From assembly GCA_965153455.1 (NCBI GenBank), contig OZ234493.1, positions 27,022,213 to 27,086,212 of the forward strand: a stretch of 64,000 nucleotides of DNA. The letters run 5' to 3'. Each line of letters opens with the position of its first letter. Within the stretch, counting starts at the first letter, position 1. Under the pieces are notes generated by a model. It did not search any database. It had not been told where the DNA came from and worked only from the letters and a program-made list of their open reading frames with translations. The DNA is from Sphagnum compactum. Its lineage: Eukaryota; Bryophyta; Sphagnopsida; Sphagnales. This document shows positions 12,967 to 27,440 of this stretch, in pieces. The position numbers were made by a program, and so were the translations under genes.

Positions 12967-13790
12967 AGGAGGAACAAGTGAGAGTGAGTTGCAAGGGTTT
13001 CAGTGTATACACAAAACTGTCACAATTTGACCCAAAAAAAATTTACTGTAATTATAAAACTGATTTGGTTTTTTTTTCTTTCCCTTATAAATATTGAAGA
13101 AGAATTTAGTGCTGAAAATGTGCATTTTAAAGATACTTTTTAAAGTCTTTAATCTTCAGGACAAGTAGAGAGTGTTTTGCAAGGTTTGGTGTACACAAAG
13201 CATTTGTCACAAATTCACTTCTTTTGTTGTGATGTAAAAAAACAAATTGATGTGAGTTTATTGTTGAAGAAGATTAAATAGTGGAAATGTGCAATTAAAA
13301 ATAGTTTACATCTAAGTCTTTAGGACGAATTAGTGTTTGTAGGGTTCTGTGTACGTGCACAAATTGTCATGGTTTGACAATTTGTATTATAACATTCAAA
13401 ATTTGATGTGAATTTTTTAATATTTGGAGGGGATTTTAGGATGAAAATGTGCAATCGAAAATAAGTCACATCTTAATCTCTAGGACAAGTAAATGTTTGC
13501 AAGGTTCAATCTACACACAAAATTGTCATGATTTGTCAATTTTCACTATCATATTAAGAAAATTAATGTGATCATTGCAAAACTTGGAAAAGATTCAATT
13601 ACGAAAGTGTGCAATTAAAGACAATTTACATCTTAATCTTCAAAGACAAGTGAATGTGTGCAATGTTCCACATAAAACTAGTACAATTTCATAATTTGTA
13701 TTATGATATTAAAATTTGATTTGACTTTCTCAAGATTTGGAGAAGATTTAATAGTGAAAATGCACAATTCAAGGTAATATAGAATTTTAA
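12967..13790. repeat. Diverged tandem array, period about 160-190 bp
   Basis: Five copies are marked by a GGACAAGT-type motif at about 12,971, 13,159, 13,323, 13,483 and 13,644. Each continues with a segment like TTGCAAGGTTCAATCTACAC, then AAATTGTCATGATTTG, and later GAAAATGTGCAATT. The copies are substantially diverged. No coding potential is seen. Confidence 0.75.
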
Positions 13791-15589
13791 TATTAACCCC
13801 AAACAAGAAGGGGAAAAAAATTCATTTGTTATTGTTTTCATATTTCTAGATGATTAGAGTTTTAGATGGAGTACTTGGGCCTCCAAAATTTCATAATAGC
13901 ACCATCTAAGTGCCTTCCTTACCTATTGTAAAGCTAAGCTACCATATTACTAGGCCCCTCATATGCATAAAACATTAGAAAGTGTCATGAGTAGTGTAAG
14001 GTTTTTTTTTTTTTTCAAGTTTCTATTTTCACTTCAATGGCAAGCATCCAAGAGGGATGTATGATTAAATGGCAACAAATCTTTAGGACATGTCACTTTT
14101 TGAGAGATGGTTGGTCTAACACTTTGGAAAGGATGTAGAGGTGATGATCACACCAAGGAAAACTAGTTGGCACACAAAAGTTCTAGAAAGTTTTCAGAAG
14201 GACCAAGGTAGTAATGATCAATCCACAATTTCTCAAAGGAACAAGGTCATAATTTAAAAACCCAATGGAAAAGAAAAGGTGGAAGGTGTCAAGAAGGTTA
14301 ATGAGATGAGCAACTTAAATGAAGTTGCCCATGTGTGGCACATAATCCTCAAGAATGATTGGAAGGAAAATGCCAAAAGCATTGGTGGTTTTGTATTTGA
14401 ATGTCTTTGATTAGATCTTCAAATTTTTTTTTAAATGAAACAAATCTCACATAATGCATTTTCAAACAACATTTTTGTGCTCTCTATGATTGGTTTGACA
14501 TAATTTTAATTGTAGGTTTACAAACAATGGTTATTGATTATTATCTTGATTACAATTTAAAAACCCCATCAAGATTTAATGTACATTTTTCATGGGCATT
14601 TTTTAAATGTTGCAACAGTTGGTTAATGACTCCAAATATGTTAAATAATAGAAAGTTTCATTTCACTAGTTGAAGTGAAGGTAATTTACAGTAGAATTAA
14701 CATCACAAAGCTTGATGTGGAGCTAATGGTTAAAATGACTTTTAACTATTTACAATCACTATGTTAAATGTTGACATCTATGATTAGAACAAATATGTTT
14801 AATGATCAAATTTAGTCATGCAAACATATATGTTTTATTTTTGTATATAAACATAAACTTGCAACCACAAATACGATTGCAAGATCAAAAGCCATTTAAA
14901 AAATGGTCGATGCGAATTTTTAATTAATTAATAGTTTGAGAATAAACATTATGAATGAAGGGGAAGTAATTGGAGACTTTGACTATAAATACAACTTGTA
15001 AACAAACATACACAAGATTTTTACACAAATAAGCTAGATGCAAATAGTAAAGCACATAATGTATGCATAGATAAGAAATTACTTACCATTTTTTGGACCA
15101 AAAAATACATTTGCATTCTATCCCATCAATAGCCAAAGGATTTTCCTCATAAATGGCTTAAATTTACAATCTTTTGTTAGTTAATTCAATATTTTTGTTT
15201 GTAGCCAAAGTGGTTATCATGCATACAAAGATCTTTAAAAATTTTACAATCATCTCTTGGAATATTTGGCCAAATTCGGCAATAAATAGAATATGAAATA
15301 TAAAAGTTTAGTTATATTTCAATATTTTGGTAACAAATTGAAACCCAAATATAAAAATCTAGCAAATTTTACCTTCTTGTCCGTTTAATATTGGTGATTG
15401 ACAATCACCAAATTCATTTCAATGTTCAAGTTTTAATTCCATATTTTGGCAAAAAAAATGTTAACATGAAGGCAATGAAATATTAAAGTCAATGGTGTGG
15501 GATTAAACCCCAATTCCCTTGCTTTAGGGTTATGTGCATTCATGTGTGCAACATCCCATTACACTTATTTTCTATGTTTTAAAAATGTT
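13791..15589. other. AT-rich spacer, no gene supported
   Basis: Only short, unrecognisable open frames are present. The motif TAGCCAAA occurs at about 15,131 and 15,203, and a related motif lies near 15,258. The 5' portion of the hAT element whose 3' end follows may have been here but is no longer recognisable. Confidence 0.4.
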
Positions 15590-16343
15590 ATTATCATTTG
15601 CATCCATTTGTTGAATATGAAAGGGGTGTTGTTGATCAAAGTGTTGAAGAGGACAAAAATTTTGATATTTTTGAGATGACAATCAACATAAGTGAGCCAA
15701 CAACGGAATTGGTCAATAAAGAACTTTTGATTTTCAGGCGTTATCACGTGGATGTTAAAAACATCAAATGTCCACTATAGTGGTGGGAAAAACATGAAAG
15801 CATGTTTTTTACAGTTGGTTTTTGTGCTAGACAAATTTTAAGAATAGTTGGATCTCAAATCGAGACAAATAATATGTTCATTAGTTGAAATTGTTACTAG
15901 TCTTAGGGGATATTGTTTACAATCAAAAAATTTGGATAAATTGAATTTTGTGAGCAAAAATTGGCCCAATGATCTTAGGATAAGTTGTAAATCCCCTTTT
16001 AGTTTGGCAGATTTTATTGAGAATGATCTTAATTTAGAAAATAAATTAGAAGAATTTGAAAAAGGCATGAAGTTGTAGAGTTGTAAAATTTGAATAATTT
16101 TCTTTCCAAATTTTCATTTATTTAAAAGTAAATTTTAAAGTTTAAAAAATATTTAAATTAGTAAAGGAATTAGATAATTATTAAATTAAATATTAATTTC
16201 CAAAAAAAAAGAACCAGGTTGTGAAAACCAGACACGAGAACCGACAACCGACTTTTATCATATATGCAAGAACTACCCTATTTGAAAATCGGGTGAATTT
16301 GGAAAAAATAAAAATCTCGAGCACCTGGTCGATTCTCAACCAC

Positions 16344-16374
<31 letters not shown>

Positions 16375-16443
16375 CCAATCAGGTTCTCATAACATACCGG
16401 AACCGGCCGGTTCTCACCAAAAAGTGAAAACCGCCCAACACTA
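15590..16443 (+). mobile_element. Decayed hAT transposon, 3' part (transposase C terminus and terminal repeat)
   Basis: Two consecutive reading frames (15,598-15,780 and, one frame away, 15,848-16,078) encode the hAT C-terminal dimerisation region. Visible pieces are YERGVVDQ, WWEKHES (after a stop codon at 15,778-15,780), GSQIET, then TSLRGYCLQSKNLDKL and SKNWPND, and finally an acidic FIENDLNLENKLEEFEKG. The order and wording match plant hAT transposases, in which this domain mediates dimerisation. A stop and a frameshift interrupt it, so it is inactive. Downstream, the sequence ends in ACCGCCCAACACTA (about 16,430-16,443), which read in reverse begins TAGTGTTGGGCGG and has the form of a hAT terminal repeat. 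The matching 5' end was not found. An (AT)n tract sits at 16,344-16,370. Confidence 0.65.
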
Positions 16444-16607
16444 GTTACTACATAGCTAACCATCGCAAAGAATTCACAATGAAAAAGTGTTTTCTGTCCA
16501 CACACTATCCATCCAGCAAGAGACCAGGTGGATGAACTGCTGGTTCACTGGTCACTCTTGCTGGCCACTCTTGCTGGCTGGCTTATGTGGGTGGTTGAAT
16601 GAGGTGT

Positions 16608-17690
16608 TGCAAATCTACACTTTGGTTTAGATTTTGAAACATGTTGAACTCACCACCACTTCAACAATGTGTGGCCACACTTTTTTTCCAAATCTACTTC
16701 AGAGTGTAGATTTCAAACCAAACCCAAGACAGCTAGGTAACCTCAGAGCGTTCAAAATGGAAAAATCCCTGCTGTTGTTGGAAATCTACAAATGATGTAG
16801 ATTCTCAAACTTCATCAATTCACCACCACTCTTTCCCTGTGCCACACTTTTCAAATCTACTTCACAATGTAGATTTCAAACCGAACCAAAACAGCAAGCT
16901 ACCTCAGAGCCTTCACAACGGAAAGATCTGGGCTATTGTTGGAAATTTAAAATGTTTTTAGATTTTAAAACTTAAATCAATTCACCACCACTTCCACACT
17001 GTGCCACACTATTTTCAAATCTACACGATAATGTAGATTTCAAACCAAACCAAGACAGATAGATACCTCTGAGCCTTCACAACTGAAGAATCCAGGCTAT
17101 TGTTGGAAATCTAGAATACTTCTAGATTTTCAAACTCGATCAATTCACCACCACACTTGCACATTGTGCCACAATTTTCAAATCTACATGTAATGTAGAT
17201 TTAAAATCAAACGAAAATAGCTAGGTATCTCAGCGCGCCTTTTCACAACAGAAAAATCCAGGCTATTGTTGGAAATCTACAATGCCTTTAGATTTTAAAA
17301 TCAATCAATTTCACCACCACACTTCCATATTGTGCCGCACTTTTCATATCTACATGGCAATATAGATTTCAAATCCAAACCAAGACAGCTACGTACCTCA
17401 CCGTAAACCCTAAACCTTTGACAGCGGGAAAAATCCGGACTAATGTTTCGAGAATCTACAGCATATTTAGATTATTTCAAACTTGATCAATTCACCACAC
17501 ATTGTGCCGCGCTTTTCAAGTCCAGATGCTATTGTAGATTTCCGTCCGAACCAAGATGACAGCTAAACCTCCGAACCTTCACATCGAAAAATCCGCGGTC
17601 TTTTTACCGTAGATTTGGAACCAAACCTAGAGAGCTCCTTTCCGAACCGCACACCAAATCTACTATATGGCTAGATTTTCCAAACCGAAC
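16608..17690. repeat. Tandem array, period about 165 bp, running into the beta-tubulin A promoter
   Basis: About 6.5 copies are present. The anchor GTGCCACACTTTTCAAATC or its variants occurs near 16,673, 16,841, 17,003, 17,168, 17,334 and 17,506, giving spacings of 162-171 bp. Each unit contains two dyads of AAATCTAC followed shortly by GTAGATTT (or variants), separated by a GA/C-rich segment with CCAAGACAGCTAGG and TTCACCACCAC. Copies nearer the gene are more diverged and GC-richer. The last fragments lie about 240 bp from the tubulin start codon. Confidence 0.9.
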
Positions 17691-17856
17691 CAAGCGCCCA
17701 CAGTTAGACTGCCAGTACAAACCTCTCGTCGCTGATATTTGTTTCTGTTCCACGCGCTGTTCTCGTGTCCTCCGCCGGTCGTTCGCGCCTGTCTTCCCGC
17801 CTCTTCTTTCTTCTATTTTCTCTCGCGATTCTTCCGTTTCTTCGCGCCTCTGTCGC

Positions 17857-17887
<31 letters not shown>

Positions 17888-17925
17888 TCTGCTGGTCTGT
17901 CGCGCGTCTCTCTCCGTCTGTCAAG
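17691..17925 (+). promoter_or_regulatory. 5' leader and proximal promoter of beta-tubulin A
   Basis: A sharply GC- and CT-rich stretch precedes the ATG, with TTCCCGCC near 17,794 and a (CTG)n trinucleotide run at about 17,865-17,885. Such pyrimidine-rich leaders are common just upstream of highly expressed plant genes. No clear TATA box was found; a weak CTATATGG lies near 17,662. Confidence 0.5.
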
Positions 17926-19705
<1,780 letters not shown>

Positions 19706-22700
19706 AGTGGATATACGATGTTCACAAGCATCTTTGAGTAGCAAGGACAGGATTGTCTGTTGGAAACTATCTTGATTTCTGGTTGTGCCAAATGACAGAC
19801 GTGTTTTCCAGGTGAAAGTATTGTGTTCATGTTCTTTATGCTGTTGTCATCCTTGACTCCAGTTGAGGAATTGCACGTGCACGGTATTTTTCTTTTAGAT
19901 TTCAACTTGTGCGTCAGGTGAACTGTGTTAGGCATGATCCTTGTCAATGTTCCCCACAGGCATTGATCTGGAGTGATGGAATCAAAACTTCTGCTATGGT
20001 GATGACCAGGTCCTCCTCCTCTTATCCCTTAGACCTAGTTTGTGTTCCTTAAGTCTTGGTTTTGCAATCAGTCTCATGGGTGTGATGGCTTCAAAGCCTG
20101 TCTGCGTGTCTAATACTATTGTTGGTTTGATGACAATCCTGGAGATTGTTTGTTTTTTGCATATCATATTGGAGAACCAATTTTGTTGATACATACTCTA
20201 GTGGTGAAGCAGGAGAAGTTCATCATGTTCGCCAGTAACCTCAAGCTGTATTCCTATTGCCCTTCATGAGTAATCTTCATGAGTAAGATTCATTTGGTAG
20301 GTTAATGATGATCTTATACTGAACCTCCATTTGATAGGTTAAGTTTTTCTGGGATTTTGAAATTTTGTTTTCTATGCAGAATTCATCAGCTAGTGATTCT
20401 AGCTTTCTATTTTGTGTAGTGACCCCTGGGTATGGATCTTAAGTAATTCTTGCAAGCTTCCTAGGTCTAGTGTGTGCCATTTATGGATGTTGGGTAGTGT
20501 TCATGCAAAGCTTTCCTACCTAGCTCCTTGTTTTAGTTCCTCTTTTTTAGTAATTCCAGTTGATTTGCTGCCAGTTTTGTTGAGCTGCTTTGTTTGTACT
20601 GGAAACAGTTGAAGTGTTGTTCTCTTCAATGGTTTGTCTGTGCGACTGCGATTCGGTTTTGGTCACCAACTCCAGATAATGAGCAGGACAAGAGGTATTG
20701 GGCAAGAGTTTTGGTTTTATTCAGATTTACAAACTATCAGTGGCAAACGAAACCAAAAGAAAGTATGAACAAGAGAGTTCTGTGAGAACTGAATTTGCTT
20801 AATATCTGCTTAACAGTTTTGCTGATCACAAGAAATTTCAGGGACAAGTCATTGGAACTGGTATAATTAGGATTTTTTGGAATCCTTTGTATGGTCGTCC
20901 ATGGACCATCCCAAATACAATTTCAGAAAATAACTACCTCATTTTCCAGCTAACCACTTCATTTCTTTCTTTATATAACTACTTGTTCCTATTAAACTTT
21001 CTATCCACATCTACCTCACTCTTTTCACTATCCACCAACATGGATATGAAAAACAAATTAATATATGTCTTTTTATGTCCAGGAAATGTATATGTATTTA
21101 AATTAAGTTTTGCATTGACATAAATAATGATAAATCACTGAAAAATTTACGAAAACATAAGAAAAAATAAAATAGTTGGAAGTGTACATTGCACAATGTT
21201 TTTGGTATCAGGTACAAGCAAGTTTATTTATTTATTTATTGATGTTGGTTCGGGATAATAAATTTGCTTCAGGCCAATATATGTGTACCACGATTTTTTC
21301 CAATTTGATGATAACAAAAATTTGGCAATTTCTTTTTTTAAAAATTAGTTATGTAAATTTTTTTGTTTCTCCCAAAAGATTTCTCAACGTTTTTTGTTGA
21401 AAAAACGAAAAAACGAAAAAATTGCTTATAAAAAAAACACAATGATGTGCATAGGGTACCCACTGCAATGCCTGAGTACATACATTATACACACTGCACA
21501 CTATAATCACTGCTCTTCATTGTTCAAATAGAATGATTTCCCCAGTTTTAATGTTTACAGGTGGGCTTGGGAATAGTTGGAAAGCCATTTATGATGTGAG
21601 AAATGCTCTTGGAGGCCTGAAAACTCTTAACAACTGAAGCTGCTCTTACAATGTTCAAGTTACAAAGGGTTTTTGAGGAAAAAAATGTGCGCGATTCTGA
21701 GGCAATTTTTACATATGAAATCACCATATTTAGACAATAGCCATGAAGGTTCCCAAACTATAGCATGATTTTCAATTTTTTCTCTATTCACCTCTCTCTC
21801 TCACCTGTAGCCAAATTAGGCTAATTTCTCTTGTGGATGATTGCCATTGAGAGACGCTACATTGTATAATTGAAAAGAAAAATTCATGTAAGTCTCCGCT
21901 CATTGGATGCATACAAAACATTTTCCTTTAGCACCCATTTTTCTTTAACCCTTAAACACACAGAAAGCAGAATAATATGGACTGAAAACTGGACCAAATT
22001 GGTCCACTCTGACATTTACGGGTTATGCTCATGCTAGGGACTGCAATACTTTGTGAATGAACATAATAGTATGACACTATGGAGCATGTGCTGCTCGTTC
22101 ACTGTCTATGTGCTTTGTATGCCAGTTCCCCACTGTGCATACTGAAACACACAGCACCTGTACATTGCATATGCCGTATATTGAATGCAAATGACACATA
22201 CAGGGAAAATAATAATAATAATAATTATTATTATTATTATTAGTTATTTATTTAAAATTATATGTTTTTCCCTTCTTTCTTATTTTATTATATGTATATT
22301 GAATGCAGATGACACATACAGGGAAAATAATATCAAGTTATTATTATTAGTATTTATTTATCAATTAATTAAAAAAATGTTTTTCCCTTCTTTCCATTGC
22401 ATTAAAGTTTGGGCAGGTTTGAGCTTTTGCTTGGCATCATCTTCTTTCCCCAGTTTCAAAGTCCATTTCCTGATGTAAGGAAAAAAGCAGCTTTCAGTAG
22501 AGCCTCATTCTGCAGGCAAACAATGATCAAAATAAGGGTTAAAGAAAGGCATCCAAAGCTTCAGAAGGTCGTCATCCAAAGCTTTGTCAAAAAGTGGCAG
22601 ATATCAAGTAGCAACCCAAGAAAATGGTGAGAAGAAAAAAGAAAGTGTGACCCAAAACGCTGCATTTGTACAACAAAACAATCATAATGCTATATAAATA

Positions 22701-24901
22701 AGTAAATAAATGAAAGTTGCAGATACCTGAGAGATGTTGGCATCCACCACTAGGCTGCATCATAGCTTTTTCTTTTTGCTCGTTTTTTTACTTTTATTTT
22801 GTTGGTCTTCAGTCAGGTAATAAAGAGAGATATATGGAGCTTCAAAGTTCACATATGGGACTAAAACATTTAGGAGAAGAAAGCAGAAGAAGGGAATATG
22901 AATGGCAACTGGGAATTGGATTTTTCATGTTCTTTTCTGGCAGATTGACAGGTACTACACATGTGACATGAATCTGGCAGATAGTTTTAATTCTTTGGGT
23001 TTTTTTAGTTTCGGGAAAGACAAAAGCCAAAGCTGGATTGAGAGAGACCACTAAGTCTTCTGCATACGTAAACGAAGCTTTTGCACATGGAGCCCCACCA
23101 GTCTCTTCATTGGTTCCTCTACTAAGGTACACACACCTGATGATGTCGGTTCAGTAGTCTCCTGGCACCAGTTGGCTTTTTCCCAGATTGGTGCCATTGA
23201 GTATTATTGTGTTGATTTTTCATCTCCAGCAAAAGGTGGGGGAGGGTATGATTGCCCTCTGTAAAACCCAAAGTATCTTTGAGTGGATCATGGACTCTAG
23301 TTTACTCCAAGCAAAACAAAACTGGGCACCCACCCATCACAGGCCACAGTGAACCAGCACCCACCAGCCCATCCATCCACTGGATGCCTGTTATTACTCA
23401 GTCCTGGATGAACCTCGACTGGAGTTAATATTTGGTTTCACCTTGGTAACCAATTCTGTAGGAAATGGGTCTCATACATAGGCAGGTAAGAAAATAGCTA
23501 ACCACTAGGTAAGTAGATGGTTTATACATATGTAAGGGCTCTTTTTACAACCTACTAAGAACCTGCTTGTGGGTTGTGGGTTGTTAGTAGGTAGGTAGAA
23601 AAAAAAGCAACCGAGTTAACCACCATGGTTAGTTAGAGAGCTGTGAGAGAAAAGCAGAAAAAGAGTATATAAAAAACCACCCAATTTGGGGCCTTTTTGT
23701 GTTTGGATCTCTCTAATGAGTGTTTTTTTTGGGTAATGTGTGATTTTGGCTTGAAGTTTTTTGTGGCCATTTCAAGGTTCGATTTGTCATTTTGTAATCC
23801 CTACTGCTTATCTTCCATTCACTTGTGTGCTAATTTGGCACCTATTGAAGATTAGGGTAGTTGCATTTCACTATTTTCCATTATTCTTCTTCTGCAATAT
23901 GCTTGCACATCTTTGCAACCATTGCAATACTGTGTTTGTGTTCCTCCATCCCACATCGAACCTTCAAAAAAGCTGTCTTGAGTTACTTTGCACATGTAGC
24001 AATTTAATCATCCATAGAAATTAGAATGGATTGACTTTTGAGAATTGTAGATTTTTCTTTTGCATAATCAGCCATAGCTCCATTTCCACAAGGCATGAAC
24101 TGCTTGGCTACTCAGAATTTTGTTGCAGAAAAGCAGATAGTTAGTTTTGCATTGAAGTCATAGATACTATAAGACACTGCTCTTATCAGATCAAAAATGG
24201 CAGCATAGGAGAAACATCAGGAGAACACAGAACTCATGAGACCCAAGTTCCAAAATCTTTTCTCCTTCCCATTAGTTGTCAAATTATGGCCCTGATGGGA
24301 AATTTAGGTGACCACCATCTGCATATACCAAGCAGCATACTACCATAGACATTGCCAATCTCAATCAGAAAAACTTCAGTTCCACATTTGAGCCTTATGA
24401 ACACACCAGGTCAATGAGCATGCAAGTCTTGAAATATGTAGAGCAACCTCTCTCAAGACAATCAAACATCAGGTAAGTTTAGTGAAAGCTATACCATTTT
24501 GATAACACAACACTCTGCACCAAGAATCACATCAAGACAAATCCCATTGCAATTCATTAATACAGAAAATAATGACAGGCCAATTAATTGGGCATTAATT
24601 ACCAGCCAAATGCTACTATGAATACATAATATTCGGTGAAGTGAAGAATGACAAGGATCATGCATACATAATAACATGATTGTCACCATTAAGTCCCAAT
24701 TGGAAATCTCAAAACAGGTCAAGCTTTGACCCAGACTGCCTTAACAGAATACACTACAAACACAAAAGAACAAGATGGATACAATAGCACAACAACAGCA
24801 AGCTTCTCAGGAAAATGTGTTTTCATCACTTACCACCACAACTGGAAAACCATTTCCTTAACATCATACTTCAACACTAAACCAAACAGTAAAATTCAAT
24901 T
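19706..24901. other. Intergenic spacer between tubulin A and tubulin B
   Basis: The first few hundred bases are the tubulin A 3' UTR; a stretch around 19,755-19,790 (GTCTGTTGGAAACTAT) resembles the 3' flank of copy C. Beyond about 20.4 kb there are only short unrecognised open frames. A two-copy 129-bp repeat lies at 22,180-22,395. A TAGCCAAATTAGGCTAA motif lies at about 21,809. The segment just right of the tubulin B stop codon (24,722-24,901) would be its 3' UTR. Confidence 0.5.
22180..22395. repeat. Two-copy tandem repeat, period about 129 bp, with AAT/TTA microsatellite
   Basis: TTGAATGCAAATGACACATA (22,180) and TTGAATGCAGATGACACATA (22,309) begin the two copies. Each continues with CAGGGAAAATAAT, an (AAT)/(TTA) microsatellite that can fold back on itself, and TGTTTTTCCCTTCTTTC. 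Confidence 0.8.
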
Positions 24902-26610
<1,709 letters not shown>

Positions 26611-26865
26611 GTTTGCAAGCACCAAAGGGGATCAAGCTGCAATCGAAACAAGACAAAGAAGAAGACGACGACGACGATGCAGAGAAGCGCACAAGAGAGA
26701 AACGCAGAGCAGCGGCGAAGAGAAAATGGCAATGAACAGAGTGGAACGCTGTTTTGCAGTGCAAAGAGACGCGAGAAAAATGAAAAGAAAAGAAATCGAC
26801 GCCGGACACGAGAGGCGGGAAAAATGGAAAGTTCACATTCGTTACGTACATCCTTGTCTATACCT
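26611..26865 (-). promoter_or_regulatory. Proximal promoter and leader of beta-tubulin B
   Basis: This stretch is homologous to the equivalent region of copy C. It includes GGATGTACGTAAC (here followed by GAATGTGAACTTTCC) and a TTTCCCGCC E2F-type site (26,814-26,822, minus strand), then a leader with a (CGT)n run. The shared block reaches the beginning of the minisatellite at about 26,866. Confidence 0.6.
26814..26822 (-). promoter_or_regulatory. E2F-type site upstream of beta-tubulin B
   Basis: TTTCCCGCC is read on the minus strand, about 204 bp upstream of the ATG, and is conserved in copy C. TTTCCCGCC matches the E2F/DP consensus that drives S-phase genes in plants. Use in this gene is inference. 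Confidence 0.45.
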
Positions 26866-27440
26866 TTCATTCATTCATTCACTCTTCACATGGATGAGAC
26901 ATTTTCACTTGGATGAATATTTGTCATTATATCAGTCCGCAATCACATGGATGAAAACTGTTGTCTGGACTAGTTTTCTCCAGCATTCATGCAGTCATGA
27001 GATGGGTGAAAAAGGTTGGACATGGATGAACATTTTGTGTATATCGGATTCACTCTTTCTGGATGAAGAGGTTGCACTAGGTTAACACTTGTCTATATCA
27101 ATCATCGTTTGGATGAAATGTCTCTCTTTTGGATGACCTGTTTGTTTTGATGAAAAATGTTTGCACTTGCGGTTTGTGTGAATTTTGAAATGCTGTTTTT
27201 TCGCCGTACCGTTTTAAGTTTGGGCGGCAGGCCAAAAAATCCGATTCAGCCAATCAGGTACAAGCATTTGGAATCTTGTAGATAATTGTGACCAGGTCTG
27301 GACCCGGGCTGTGGACTTGGAGGACAGAAACAGAACATGGATGAACACATAGTCGTGGACGGTTCACATTTGGATAGAAGACAGCGACATGGATGGATGA
27401 ATAGGTATGTCGTCTGACACCAGTCCAGGTTCGGCACATG
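26866..27440. repeat. Degenerate minisatellite upstream of beta-tubulin B
   Basis: Imperfect copies of a unit of about 50 bp, read on the minus strand as TTCATCCAAGTGCAACATTT, then TTCATCCATGTGATGAATGA and TATAGACAAGTG, continue from the promoter to about 27,440 with gaps. It is the same family and the same orientation relative to the gene as the array upstream of copy C, but shorter and more diverged. Confidence 0.75.

Noticed and set aside
26611-26625. N-terminal extension VLAN of tubulin B (and C)
   Set aside because: It would need a TTG start; all beta-tubulins begin at MREI, and the ATG is present.
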